Positions 6,509-14,463 of a DNA stretch of 19,218 nt are shown piece after piece. The first letter of the stretch is position 1. Each line of letters begins with the position of its first letter. The position numbers and the translations under genes were made by a program. Source of the stretch: JARRNJ01 sp037385045 (lineage in GTDB: Bacteria > Pseudomonadota > Gammaproteobacteria > JASBUN01); assembly GCA_037385045.1 (NCBI GenBank), contig JARRNJ010000046.1:1-19218 (forward strand), read 5' to 3'. The notes under the pieces are model-generated. The model had not been told where the DNA came from. It saw only the letters and a program-made list of their open reading frames with translations, and did no database searches.

Positions 6509-7735
6509 TCAGGTCGTCCGGTTGATCGCGTCGATGGGTGTCTTGCGCACGGTGCGCCACGCCGGCCACAGGCTGGCGCCCACGCCCAGCACCCAGATCA
6601 ACAGCCCGGTGCCGAAGAACTCGCCGGCCACGAAGCGCGGATACAGCACCTGTCCCGCACCCAGCCACTGGGCGCCGGCGGCCAGGAAGCCGAGATCAAG
6701 CCCGCCGTGGAAGGCGTAGATGGTTGCGCCCCCGGCCAGCAGCCCGACGGCCACGCCGATGCCTACCAACAGTACGGTCTCCAGCAGCACTTGCAGAAAA
6801 ATGAGCCGCGGCTTCAGGCCCAGCGCCTGCAACAGCCCCAGCTCGCGGGTGCGCTCAAACAGCGACATGAGCAGGGTGTTGACGATGCCGAAAGCGAGCA
6901 ACGCGAACATGATCGCGAGCCATATCCAGACGAAGCTGTCCGACAGTTTGGTGATGGCGTCGACCAGCGGCAGTAGTGTGGACCAGGGCTGGATGTCGAG
7001 CTGCGGCGCCGCGGCGCGCAGGTCGCCGATGTAGCCGTTCAGGCCGGCGATATCGTGCAGGTTGAAACTGACCCCGGTGATCGTTCCATGCAGGCCGAGC
7101 ATCGCCTGGCTGGTCGCCAGTCCGGTGAATACCAGGTTGGTTTCGTTGTCGGGATTGGAGGAGAAAATCCCCACCACCCGGAAGCCGCGCTCGGCCAGCG
7201 CGCCGCCGGCGCCCTGGCTCATCAGCACCACCCGGCGACCGAGCGCGGTGTGCAGCCGCGCCGCCAGTTTGCGGCCGAGCAGCAGGCCGCTGTCGTCCGC
7301 GCCCTTCAGGTAATGTCCCCGGCTGATGGTGTCGGCGATGAACGAGAGACCCCGTTCGCGCGCCGGCACGATCCCGGTCAAGGTAACCGGATAGGTTTCG
7401 TACTCGCTTTGGATGACGGCGGGAACGCTCACCCGCGGCGCCCAGTGCGCGACTTTGGCGTCGTCGAGCAGGTGCAGCAGCCGCCCCGAGGGCATGGGCA
7501 TGCGGTGGGTGACACTGGGATCGTCGCGATAGCCGGTGGCGTGGATCTGGCCCTGGCCGGTCATGTTGCGCAGGCCGGCGTTCAGACTGCTGGCCGACCA
7601 GGCCTGCATCAGGGCGGAAGAACTGGTCAGCGACCACACGCCGACGCCCACCGCCAGCAGCAGGATCAGCGTGCGCCGCCAGTTGCGCCACAGGTTGCGC
7701 CAGGCCAGCTCCAGCAGCAGGGTGAATGTCGCCAT
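6509..7735 (-). CDS. FtsX-type ABC permease (second of two)
   Basis: A 408-residue LolC/LolE/MacB-type permease. The N-terminus LAWRNLWRNWRRTLILLLAVGVGVWSL carries TM1, then a large periplasmic MacB_PCD-like domain (about 45-260), then the FtsX domain with three TM segments (SDSFVWIWLAIMFALLAFGIVNTLLMS, LLETVLLVGIGVAVGLLAGG, FFGTGLLIWVLGVGASLWPAW) and the typical FERTRELGLLQALGLKP coupling segment. The C-terminus ends RTVRKTPIDAINRTT. ATG at 7735 shares its A with the TGA of the first permease (TGATG), so the two are translationally coupled and probably form a heterodimer, as LolC and LolE do. Confidence 0.92.
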   Translation of the reverse strand: MATFTLLLELAWRNLWRNWRRTLILLLAVGVGVWSLTSSSALMQAWSASSLNAGLRNMTGQGQIHATGYRDDPSVTHRMPMPSGRLLHLLDDAKVAHWAPRVSVPAVIQSEYETYPVTLTGIVPARERGLSFIADTISRGHYLKGADDSGLLLGRKLAARLHTALGRRVVLMSQGAGGALAERGFRVVGIFSSNPDNETNLVFTGLATSQAMLGLHGTITGVSFNLHDIAGLNGYIGDLRAAAPQLDIQPWSTLLPLVDAITKLSDSFVWIWLAIMFALLAFGIVNTLLMSLFERTRELGLLQALGLKPRLIFLQVLLETVLLVGIGVAVGLLAGGATIYAFHGGLDLGFLAAGAQWLGAGQVLYPRFVAGEFFGTGLLIWVLGVGASLWPAWRTVRKTPIDAINRTT

Positions 7736-8952
7736 CACACCGCCCTCATCGCCGGCACCGGTCGCAGGCGACGGATGCGCAGATAAGGGAACACGCCGGC
7801 AGCGGACGTGGCGAGGGCGATGGCCGCCGGTCCGGTGAGCAGACTGAAGGCGCTCAGCTGCGGGTACATCCGGCTCGGCAGGCCCCATTGCGCGAACACG
7901 CCTTCGGCGCCCGGCAGCGCGATGCCGTGGACCCCGTACCAGGCCACCAGGCCGCCGCCCAATGCAATGCCGGCTGTCAGGCCGATGCCGAGCAGCAGGA
8001 TCAGCTCCAGCCACACCATGCGCCCGATGGCGCCGTCGCGCATGCCCAGCGCCAGCAGCACGCCGAACTCACGGGTGCGTTCCAGCACCGACATGAGCAG
8101 TGTGTTGAGCAGCAGCACCACCACGACCACCACCAGCGATACATACCACAACATGGAAGTGCTGGCGTCGAGGTGGATGGCGCCCGCCAGCCCCGGCTCC
8201 AGTTCATTCCAGGAACGCACCGCGAGGCCCTGCGGTTCGGCCAGCCGGCGGATGGCGGGCAGGGCGGCCTGCACCTGCGCCAGCCCGCGCCCGGAGACCA
8301 CCAGCAGGTTGGCGAGGCCGCCCATGGCGAAGTCCGCCTGGAACCGAGCCAGTGGAATTTCGGCCAGCTGCCGGTCCAGTGCGCTGACGCCGCTGCTGAA
8401 CACCCCGCGCACCGTGAGCACGTCGGCGGCCACCGAGCCGTCGCGCGCCATGCCGAGCAGCGTCAGGCGGTCGCCGACGCTGACGCCGAGGTTGCGCGCC
8501 AACGCCTGGCCGATCACCACCTCCGCCCCATTGCCGGGGCCGAGGTAGTGCCCCGCGCGCACGGAACGGGCGATGCTCGACACGCGCGCTTCCGCCCCGG
8601 GCTGAACGCCGACGACGTAGGTGCCGACCGAATGTTGGCCGCGTGACAGCAGGGCGTAGGTGGCGCCGCGCAGCGCCACCGCGTTCACGCCTTTGATGCG
8701 TTCGATGGCCTGCGCCAGCCGCTCGGGATGGGCAATGGTGCGGCGGATGCCGGGATCATCCAGGTATTTCGGCGGCTGCACCTGGGCGAAGCCGTCGAAC
8801 ACACCGAGCGTGTTGTCCTTCATGGTCGCGTAGCTGCCCGTCTGCAGGGCCAGCAGGAACACCGTGACCGCGCCGGCGAGCATGATGACCGCCACCGTGA
8901 GCAGCGTGCGCCGCGGCTGGCGCCACAGGTTGCGCCAGGCCAACGCGATCAC
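7735..8952 (-). CDS. FtsX-type ABC permease (first of two)
   Basis: A 405-residue permease of the same family as the next gene. It starts IALAWRNLWRQPRRTLLTVAVIMLAGAVTVFLLAL (TM1), has a periplasmic domain, and then three TM segments in the FtsX domain (MLWYVSLVVVVVVLLLNTLLMS; WLELILLLGIGLTAGIALGGGLVAW; SLLTGPAAIALATSAAGVFPYL) with VLERTREFGVLLALGMRD as the ATPase contact loop. GTG at 8952 overlaps the stop of the LolA-like gene (GTGA); no ATG fits the family N-terminus. Although homologous, the two permeases differ strongly in sequence, which suits an asymmetric LolCE-like pair. Confidence 0.92.
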   Translation of the reverse strand: MIALAWRNLWRQPRRTLLTVAVIMLAGAVTVFLLALQTGSYATMKDNTLGVFDGFAQVQPPKYLDDPGIRRTIAHPERLAQAIERIKGVNAVALRGATYALLSRGQHSVGTYVVGVQPGAEARVSSIARSVRAGHYLGPGNGAEVVIGQALARNLGVSVGDRLTLLGMARDGSVAADVLTVRGVFSSGVSALDRQLAEIPLARFQADFAMGGLANLLVVSGRGLAQVQAALPAIRRLAEPQGLAVRSWNELEPGLAGAIHLDASTSMLWYVSLVVVVVVLLLNTLLMSVLERTREFGVLLALGMRDGAIGRMVWLELILLLGIGLTAGIALGGGLVAWYGVHGIALPGAEGVFAQWGLPSRMYPQLSAFSLLTGPAAIALATSAAGVFPYLRIRRLRPVPAMRAV

Positions 8953-9728
8953 GGCGCGCTCCAGGGGCGCGGATTGCGCAGGTTGGACAGGGTGAAGAGA
9001 TAGGCCGGCAGCTTGAGGTCGAAACGGCCGCTGGTGGTGGTGATCTCGGTCCAGTGTCCGGGCTTGTCGAGCACGTTCATGCGCATCTTCACCGGATAGG
9101 CCCGCCCGCCGAGCGGCGCGATCTTCAGGGTCTCGAGCCGGCGCACCGGCTTCATGCTCTGGGCGAACCAGGTTTCGGAAAGCAGCACGTCGTCGTCGCG
9201 GATGCGCAGGACGATCTTGCCCCACACCACCGGTGCGGAAGGTTTCGGCACGCAGACGATGGTATGGACCTTGTGGCCGTTGCTGTCGGCCGTGCCGGCG
9301 AGCTGGTGGGTGTAATCGGTGACGATCTGATCGGTCTTGGCCAGATCGTTATAGGAGAAATCCGATCCCGCCCAGCCCTGCGCCATCATCGAGAACGGCA
9401 GCTTGATCACCTGACCGAGCTTGGGGTTGTACAGCCACAGCGCCGGGCCGCGCTTGAGCGTCGCGTTGCCGGCATCGCCCGGCGGCGCGGTGAAACGCAC
9501 CAGGGAATCGGCCTTGCCCTGGGTCCAGCCGACCAGCGACGAGCGCCGCTGCCAGTCGGGACGGTGGATGAGCATGGTCAACTCGGTATAGGAACTGTCG
9601 CCGCGCCACTGGTGCAGGGCGGCCCTGACCAGCGCCGTCGCGTCGGGCGCGGCGTGGGCCCGGACCGAGGCCAGCAGCAGGGCGGTGCAGATCAGTAGCG
9701 GCAGTCGTGGCCGGTGGCGGGCGTTCAT
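8949..9728 (-). CDS. LolA-like outer membrane lipoprotein-sorting protein
   Basis: A 259-residue periplasmic protein with a Sec signal peptide (LPLLICTALLLASVRAHA, cleavage about residue 26/27). It belongs to the 'outer membrane lipoprotein-sorting protein' group with a LolA-like half-barrel fold. Diagnostic stretches are GDSSYTELTMLIHRPDW, ALWLYNPKLGQVIKLPFSMMAQGWAGSDFSYNDLAK and a C-terminal RFDLKLPAYLFTLSNL. Family knowledge suggests carriage of a hydrophobic ligand across the periplasm; the specific cargo is not known. ATG at 9728 overlaps the stop of the TetR gene (ATGA), and its own stop overlaps the next start, locking it into the operon. It is not the housekeeping LolA, which is shorter and normally lies elsewhere. 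Confidence 0.88.
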   Translation of the reverse strand: MNARHRPRLPLLICTALLLASVRAHAAPDATALVRAALHQWRGDSSYTELTMLIHRPDWQRRSSLVGWTQGKADSLVRFTAPPGDAGNATLKRGPALWLYNPKLGQVIKLPFSMMAQGWAGSDFSYNDLAKTDQIVTDYTHQLAGTADSNGHKVHTIVCVPKPSAPVVWGKIVLRIRDDDVLLSETWFAQSMKPVRRLETLKIAPLGGRAYPVKMRMNVLDKPGHWTEITTTSGRFDLKLPAYLFTLSNLRNPRPWSAP

Positions 9729-10357
9729 GATTTGTCTCTGTGATTGTCAGCCTGCATGCCGCGCAGCAGCGGGTCGAAAAGCCCTTGCAGCAGCGGCAAC
9801 GGATCGAGCGAGGCATCGAACCAGCATTGCAGCAGCAGGCCGTCCATGGCGCCGGTCAGCACCGCGCCCAGGGCGTCGGCGTCCAGATCCGCGCGCAGTT
9901 CGCCGCGGTTCTGGCCCGTACGGATGATGGCGGCGATCACCGCACGGTACTGGGCGTACATCTCCCGCAGGGCAGTGGCGAAGCGCTCGCGCGATTGCGT
10001 GCTGCCGCCCGCGGCCCAGACCTCCAGCGTCAGCGGGAACCACTCGCGGTTTTCCGCCATGAACCGGGCGGCCGCCTCCGCCAGGGCGTACAGGCGCGCC
10101 GACGCCGAAGCCTCCTCATTATCGGCCCCCGAGTAGTGCCCCAGCGTCTGTGCCGTCAGCCACTCGAATGCGGCATAGAACAGCGCTTCCTTGTCCTTGA
10201 AGTACAGGTACAGCGTGCCCTTGGCGGTCCCCGCGGCCTGCGCGATCTCGTCCATGGTCGCATTGCGGTAGCCGCGTGCGGCGAAGACCTGCGCCGCCGC
10301 CGTCACGAGGCGCTCCCGCTTGAGTTCCTTGTCCGCATCCCCGCGTTTTGGGGCCAT
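9725..10357 (-). CDS. TetR/AcrR-family repressor of transport operon
   Basis: A 210-residue TetR-family regulator. The helix-turn-helix is at about residues 33-54 (ATMDEIAQAAGTAKGTLYLYF), followed by an all-helical ligand-binding domain. I place the start at ATG 10357: GGAG lies eight bases upstream, whereas the ATG at 10393 would put a perfect operator-like palindrome and the transcription start inside the coding region. It is the first gene of the operon, and its stop overlaps the LolA-like gene. Inferred role: autorepression and control of the five downstream genes in response to an unidentified hydrophobic effector, as is usual for TetR proteins next to envelope transporters. Confidence 0.9.
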   Translation of the reverse strand: MAPKRGDADKELKRERLVTAAAQVFAARGYRNATMDEIAQAAGTAKGTLYLYFKDKEALFYAAFEWLTAQTLGHYSGADNEEASASARLYALAEAAARFMAENREWFPLTLEVWAAGGSTQSRERFATALREMYAQYRAVIAAIIRTGQNRGELRADLDADALGAVLTGAMDGLLLQCWFDASLDPLPLLQGLFDPLLRGMQADNHRDKS

Positions 10358-10374
10358 GCCTCCGGCTCCTATTG

Positions 10375-10392
10375 TGACTGACTGGTCAGTCA
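10375..10392. promoter_or_regulatory. TetR operator, perfect dyad
   Basis: TGACTGAC-TG-GTCAGTCA: 8-bp perfect arms with a 2-bp centre, immediately downstream of the predicted -10 box and upstream of the ribosome site of the TetR gene. The layout and the ACTGAC/GTCAGT half-sites are typical of TetR-family autoregulatory operators; a bound repressor would cover the transcription start. Confidence 0.8.
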
Positions 10393-10394
10393 TT

Positions 10395-10422
10395 AAGGTA
10401 GCAGGCGTCGATATGATGTCAA
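10395..10422 (-). promoter_or_regulatory. Promoter of TetR-transport operon
   Basis: On the minus strand a consensus -35 TTGACA (10417-10422) is separated by 16 bases from TACCTT (10395-10400), a poor to fair -10. Transcription would begin at about 10388, inside the dyad operator, leaving a leader of about 30 bases before the ATG at 10357. Confidence 0.6.
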
Positions 10423-10610
10423 GAGCGCCAGCCGGGGCCCACGTTTTCCCACTATTTCACACAATTTTCAAGCGGCCGAGGGGGGCTGCCGGACTGTCAG
10501 CCAAGCATCCCCTGCGACGCCGTGACCAGAGAATGGAGGTGAAAAATACGCCGGCACGAATCAGCCGGGAATAGCGAGAAGGGAGGACGGTTTGAGGCCG
10601 TAGGCCGCCG

Positions 10611-11312
10611 TCAGGAGGAGAACACCAGGCGCGGTGTGAGAGCGGTCAACGCATAATAAAGCCAGTGAACCATGTACGCATAGAGCAGCCCGTTCGGGAC
10701 TCGCAGGATCAGATAGGGGAACACGAAGCCGAAGGCTGTGGCCGCAACCATAAATCTGACTACATAGCCCAGAGGTACGCCGGTGAACGCAAGAAGTATG
10801 TGAGCTATTCCAAATGCCAATGCGCAGTAGACCGATATTTTCTTGAGACTATATCGTTGAGCCGCCAGAGCGAGAACGAGGGCCAGGACGAGAAGTTGCT
10901 GTAGGAGAATCTCAATCGACTTGGGCAGGAAATACCAGGGTGTAGCGTCCCTCACCTCCGGAGGATTCCAGGACTGGGTCCATTGGGGCGCGGGAAGCAT
11001 GGGGAGCAGATAGGTCGCGAACAGGATGCAACCCGCCAGTGCAAGAGACCAAACGGCATAGCTCGTCCACCGGTTTTCGAAGGTGGTCCATTTGGTGTAC
11101 AGCGTCCAGCTGGTGTACAGGGGCCAGAATGTAATGACTGCGATCCCGATCCAGAACACATAATACAGCGCGCTGGCAATAGAGGCCGCATTGTAGCTGG
11201 GTTGTTGTCCCAATACGGGTAGCAGAAAGTAGAAACCGATATCCGAGACGCTCCATATGACGGCGATCTGTATCACCGACCACGCGAGCTGAATTTGTCG
11301 CTGACCGATCAT
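10611..11312 (-). CDS. Polytopic membrane protein, unknown
   Basis: A protein of about 233 residues with roughly six to seven hydrophobic segments (e.g. LAWSVIQIAVIWSVSDIGFYFLLP, SALYYVFWIGIAVITFWPLY, YAVWSLALAGCILFATYLLP, LLQQLLVLALVLALAAQ, YCALAFGIAHILLAFTGVPLGYVVRFMVAATAFGFVFPYLIL). The final part, GLLYAYMVHWLYYALTAL, with a His in the last helix, is reminiscent of CPBP-like membrane proteins, but the EExxxR motif of that family is absent, so I do not assign it. The start is uncertain: ATG 11312 is the first fitting the membrane topology; GTG 11348 and TTG 11456 are alternatives without ribosome sites, and the last lies at the predicted transcription start. Confidence 0.7.
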   Translation of the reverse strand: MIGQRQIQLAWSVIQIAVIWSVSDIGFYFLLPVLGQQPSYNAASIASALYYVFWIGIAVITFWPLYTSWTLYTKWTTFENRWTSYAVWSLALAGCILFATYLLPMLPAPQWTQSWNPPEVRDATPWYFLPKSIEILLQQLLVLALVLALAAQRYSLKKISVYCALAFGIAHILLAFTGVPLGYVVRFMVAATAFGFVFPYLILRVPNGLLYAYMVHWLYYALTALTPRLVFSS

Positions 11313-12161
11313 TTGCGAAACGATGTTGGGGTCACCGCGGACATCCACCCACGAGCGCCGCGTTTGGCTCGATTTGGAGTCGGTGTTGGAAAAATCCACC
11401 GGTCTGGATGCGCTGTTGGGTGGGCACGATGCTCGATCCCCCTGCAGACGGGGCAAAACACATTATAGCTAACGGATATGTCGATCAATTTTACGGAAAA
11501 ATCGGAGTATATGCCCCAAACGCGAGGTTTACGCGCGAATGAGTGTCGGTGGGTTTTACAGTACCAGCCCCCCGCTTGCGAGGCGGCCCCTAAGCTCCTG
11601 TTTTGCGGTTGCCCGTACCGGCCCGGCCCGGATCCTGCCGTCTGGTGCGACCATCGGCGCGGGAGGTCGCCCGTATGCGGCATTTCCGCGCCGTGCCCGG
11701 TGCGAGCTGGAGCGCTGGGTGCTGGTGGCGTTCCGGGTGCGCGAAAACGGGTTGAACGTACCCAAGCGCGGTTCAACAAAAGGGCCAAAAGATGCCGGTC
11801 ACCCGCAAGCCATCTTGAAGATGGAGCATCCGCACGATGCCTTCGACTACGGGCTGCACCGCCCGCGTGCGCTCTGGAATGGGCCGCGCCTGTGCGCTGC
11901 CTTCCCCCGTTCTCGGCCCCCGCTGGCTGCGGGCCGCCTGCCCGTAACTTCACCCGCCAGCACCTCGAACATCGACAACAACGGGCGTTTGGACTTCTGA
12001 GTTAACTGGCGACCGGTGTTTGTGAGGCGCGCAGGCACCCGCAGACCAGTGCTGATCGGGGCTCAACTATGAGTGGGTGTCTTATTAGGTTCCTGACTAT
12101 AGTTCATTCCCTACGGCCCCTTTTATGGTGGTTATTATGATTTTTGGATGCGGGATTTCTG
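11313..12161. other. Gene-poor intergenic stretch
   Basis: About 850 bases between divergent genes with no supportable coding region. It holds a TATAAT box on the minus strand (11462-11467) with TTGATC 15 bases upstream, a candidate promoter for the membrane protein. It also has an inverted repeat GTTGAAC/GTTCAAC (11751-11757, 11771-11777) and a tight palindrome CCATCTT-G-AAGATGG (11810-11824). The right end is AT-richer and leads into the PDC sensor gene. Confidence 0.45.
11462..11467 (-). promoter_or_regulatory. Candidate -10 box for membrane protein
   Basis: A perfect TATAAT on the minus strand. The best -35 candidate is TTGATC with a short 15-base spacer. It would direct transcription toward the polytopic membrane protein gene, starting near 11455. 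Confidence 0.4.
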
Positions 12162-13127
12162 ATGATTAACGAGACAATGGAACCTTCCTGGAAAGACAGT
12201 ATCTATCGGCAACGTGAAGAGTTGGCCCGGATGCTCCGTGAGCCGCTTGCTCAGCTAGCCAATAAATGCACATCGGTGTGGGGCGATCGAGAGCGCCTGA
12301 ATGCGTTGCTGCTGGACGGTTTCTCGGGCATACCTTATTGCACCTATCTGTACGCCCTCGACTCCAACGGCGTGCAGCTCAGCGACAACATCAGCAAGGA
12401 CGGCGTCATGGCGGGACATTATCACCGCAACCGCGCCGACCGTCCCTATATGCAAGAGGCAATGCCGGCGTGGGGATTCCTGTTATCGGATGCCTATATC
12501 AGCCAGGCAGGGCGGCGGCCCTCGTTGACCGCGCTGCAAATCGTCACCACGAACACGGGCATTCTGGGGTATTGCGGTGCGGACTTCGATCTGCGCAGTC
12601 TTCCAGTCACCTCAGCACTTTACCAGGAGCCGGGTAACTGGCGGCAGGTGAAGGGCGACCCGGCCATCCGCAGCACCCTGTTTCAGCAGACCCGGTCCGA
12701 GAGCCGGATGGACCGCAATATGCAGCAGGCCTTGTCCATCCTGGAGGAATTGCTCACGGAGCGTGGCATTTTCCAGTGCCAGATTCACTTTTCGAGCAGC
12801 CAGGCCACCATCTGGACGACCGATGATCCGCTTCGGTATCGCATCCTCGACCAAGATGTGCTCAATGATCCGGACATCTGTCTGGTATACCCGTCGCGGC
12901 CTTATCCCGCCGACGCCGCGATTCCGCAGACCGACGTCGCCCGGGTTCTGGACGGGATGCGGGCACTGCGCCTGGTCGACACGACCATCTATCTGCGCAC
13001 GGCATCCATTAACATCTTCAACGGGATGGTTAGCCTCACCTTTTCCTGTGACGGATCCCACTACATGCGTTACGACGAGTTCCTCACCAAGGGCGCGTCC
13101 TTTTGGTCAGGGGTATCCGCGCCATAG
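12162..13127 (+). CDS. PDC (Cache-like) sensor domain protein
   Basis: A 321-residue soluble-looking protein with a PDC/Cache-type sensor fold. Family-like stretches are IPYCTYLYALDSNGVQLSDNISKDG, ADRPYMQEAMPAWGFLLSDAYIS, RPSLTALQIV, GYCGADFDLRSLP, GDPAIRSTLFQQTR and FNGMVSLTFSCDGSHYMRYDEFL. No signal peptide, transmembrane helix or output domain (HAMP, GGDEF, kinase, MCP) is present, unlike most Cache receptors, so it may be a stand-alone cytoplasmic sensor or a partner protein. The first ATG at 12162 has GGGA upstream; a TTG at 12144 and ATG at 12177 are alternatives. I recall close relatives in purple sulfur and related sulfur-oxidising gammaproteobacteria, which is my main taxonomic hint. 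It converges on the DUF1877 gene. Confidence 0.82.
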   Translation: MINETMEPSWKDSIYRQREELARMLREPLAQLANKCTSVWGDRERLNALLLDGFSGIPYCTYLYALDSNGVQLSDNISKDGVMAGHYHRNRADRPYMQEAMPAWGFLLSDAYISQAGRRPSLTALQIVTTNTGILGYCGADFDLRSLPVTSALYQEPGNWRQVKGDPAIRSTLFQQTRSESRMDRNMQQALSILEELLTERGIFQCQIHFSSSQATIWTTDDPLRYRILDQDVLNDPDICLVYPSRPYPADAAIPQTDVARVLDGMRALRLVDTTIYLRTASINIFNGMVSLTFSCDGSHYMRYDEFLTKGASFWSGVSAP

Positions 13128-13153
13128 CCAGAGCGCCATCCCCGGACACCCAT

Positions 13154-13237
13154 GCCCGCAACGTTAGAGGCGGCGGGCTGCCAAGTGGCCAGCAACGCCA
13201 GCGGTTTGGCGATCCCCACCTGCCGTGGTGTTAGGGC
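13154..13237 (-). repeat. attC-like imperfect palindrome
   Basis: An 84-bp imperfect palindrome that begins, on the minus strand, inside the TAG stop of the DUF1877 gene. It pairs GCCC/GGGC at the ends, AAC/GTT cores (13160-13162 and 13230-13232), and an inner arm GGG..GCCAA/TTGGC..CCC with unpaired spacers, the general architecture of an attC. Core boxes on the minus strand are GCCCTAAC and GTTGCGGGC, so the second one deviates. It also lies 27 bases beyond the stop of the convergent PDC gene; a bidirectional terminator is the alternative, but no T-run flanks it. Confidence 0.5.
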
Positions 13238-13779
13238 TACATGATTACGAGAATGACGCCCTTTCCTTGACCGGCGGCACGGCTGTAAAACTCGCTGAGT
13301 TGCCGCAACCCTGCGACCAGCCATTTCAGCCCTTCAGGGCCTTCGCGTTCCCAGATCATCGGATAGATCTCTGCATTCATCATTGCCTTGGGATCGTATC
13401 TGCTCTTGAATTGCTCAACGGATAGATGTTTGAGCGCAGCCGCTATCGCGACGACCTGCTGCCTGGTCAAATAACGTGCCGGGCCGTAACCGAGATCCGG
13501 GCCGAATTCAGTACCACCGAGAATGACTTGGCCAAGCGCCCCCTTCGCAGACCACGGATCTCCGGTCAACAAATAATGGATGCCGTGCCACTCTTTGCCC
13601 ATTTCCAAGGTAACTCCAGGTTTTGACCCATTCAGGACGTTCTCGAGGGCGCCCTCGTCGTTCTTCAGCTGCGAATATTGCTCCGGCGTTACCATAACCA
13701 ACGTGAGGCGCATTCCGGCATGCGCCGAAAGCGAAACCGCGAGCAGGAAAGCGATGAAAAGAGAAACGAAATAGCGCAT
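13237..13779 (-). CDS. DUF1877 (YfbM-like) protein with signal peptide
   Basis: A 180-residue protein. The body matches the DUF1877/YfbM family: MRLTLVMVTPEQYSQL, then LEMGKEWHGIHYLLTGDPW (the family's K.WHG.H.LLTG signature), then GGTEFGPDLGYGPARYLTRQQV, and a C-terminal LRQLSEFYSRAAGQGKGVILVIM. Here it is preceded by MRYFVSLFIAFLLAVSLSAHA, a clear Sec signal peptide, whereas the usual family member is cytoplasmic and starts at the MRLTLV position. The start ATG at 13779 includes this signal; the open frame continues upstream over the DMP19-like gene's end. Function of the family is unknown. The stop overlaps an attC-like palindrome. Confidence 0.85.
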   Translation of the reverse strand: MRYFVSLFIAFLLAVSLSAHAGMRLTLVMVTPEQYSQLKNDEGALENVLNGSKPGVTLEMGKEWHGIHYLLTGDPWSAKGALGQVILGGTEFGPDLGYGPARYLTRQQVVAIAAALKHLSVEQFKSRYDPKAMMNAEIYPMIWEREGPEGLKWLVAGLRQLSEFYSRAAGQGKGVILVIM

Positions 13780-13867
13780 GGGCAAGCCCGCACCTGTGCG
13801 CGAGGTGCCCGAAACAGCGCAGCTATCGGGTGTCCCACTGAGCGAATCGAATGACTCAATGCACTTG

Positions 13868-14362
13868 TCAGGGCTGCTCATAAAAAAGCTCTTCCGCCCG
13901 ATCGCAGAGCGCTTCTACAACTCTCGGAATGCGATCCCAGTCTTCCCGGTACGGATTTTCCACAGAGTCGTATCCAGCTTCGACCAGCTCATGATTCTCC
14001 GGTGTCTTTGCATACTGAGAAAGCATCGCTTTCAAGCCGTCCGCTTCTTCTGCCATGCCCAGGTGTACGTACCAGCAAGCCGCATTCTCCACAGCAGTCA
14101 CTCCGCTGTTTTCGATGCCAGTACAAAACCCCTCCCCAGCGCGGCTTTGCTCCCACGTAAAGATCCAGTGTACCGCGGCGTAGCCGTCAGGGAGCTTGCG
14201 AAGAAGTGCTTCTTTATCGGCGACATCAAGCTCAAAGGCGAGCTGGTACATACCTTCTTCGCGGGCCTCTGCGCTATCCGAATGCCAGAACGGATTGTTG
14301 GTGCCTGCCCCCTCTGAAGCTGACTCAACAAAGTCTTTCACGGAGCTTGGTATTGATTTCAT
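13868..14362 (-). CDS. DMP19-like hypothetical protein
   Basis: A 164-residue soluble, acidic, mostly helical protein. The central AGEGFCTGIENSGVTAVENAACWYVHLGMAEEADGLKAML recalls the 'E.NGGF.QFF.NS.G....A...IGA' course of DMP19/DUF4375 proteins, with the flanking helices also fitting, but the match is by eye and not strong. The start is ATG at 14362; just upstream on the coding strand lies GTTGGGT, an exact attC core consensus, six bases from the ATG. Only 88 bases separate its stop from the signal-peptide start of the DUF1877 gene, with no attC-like site between, so both may travel as one cassette. Function unknown. Confidence 0.72.
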   Translation of the reverse strand: MKSIPSSVKDFVESASEGAGTNNPFWHSDSAEAREEGMYQLAFELDVADKEALLRKLPDGYAAVHWIFTWEQSRAGEGFCTGIENSGVTAVENAACWYVHLGMAEEADGLKAMLSQYAKTPENHELVEAGYDSVENPYREDWDRIPRVVEALCDRAEELFYEQP

Positions 14363-14367
14363 TGTTT

Positions 14368-14463
14368 ACCCAACCCTGACGCCTAATGCCAAGCCGCGTG
14401 CGGGGCGCGGAGCGTGCCCAGGGACAAGTGGACATCCAGCGGCTGGCCCCATGTGCGTTCGCA
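14368..14463 (-). repeat. attC-like site before DMP19-like gene
   Basis: On the minus strand it ends in GTTGGGT (14368-14374), an exact GTTRRRY core, and starts at GCGAAC (14457-14459 is GTT on the plus strand). Inner arms GCCAAGCCGC (14388-14397) and GCGGCTGGC (14439-14447) pair with one bulged base. The stem between the arms is long (about 40 bases). Its position directly before the DMP19-like ATG is right for an attC/cassette junction. Confidence 0.5.

Noticed and set aside
5805..6668. N-terminal extension giving the barrel protein 713 residues
   Set aside because: The extra part overlaps the ATPase gene in another frame and looks like noise; the GTGA junction and signal peptide fix the start at 5804.
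4710..10381. Long open frames on the plus strand, antisense to the transport operon
   Set aside because: They are GC-rich shadows: composition is dominated by Ala/Arg/Gly/Gln without family motifs, while the minus strand encodes complete, motif-bearing proteins with coupled starts and stops.
11478..12005. A 175-codon plus-strand frame before the PDC gene
   Set aside because: Cys/Pro/Arg-rich without domain features and with competing frames in the same stretch; probably chance in GC-rich DNA.
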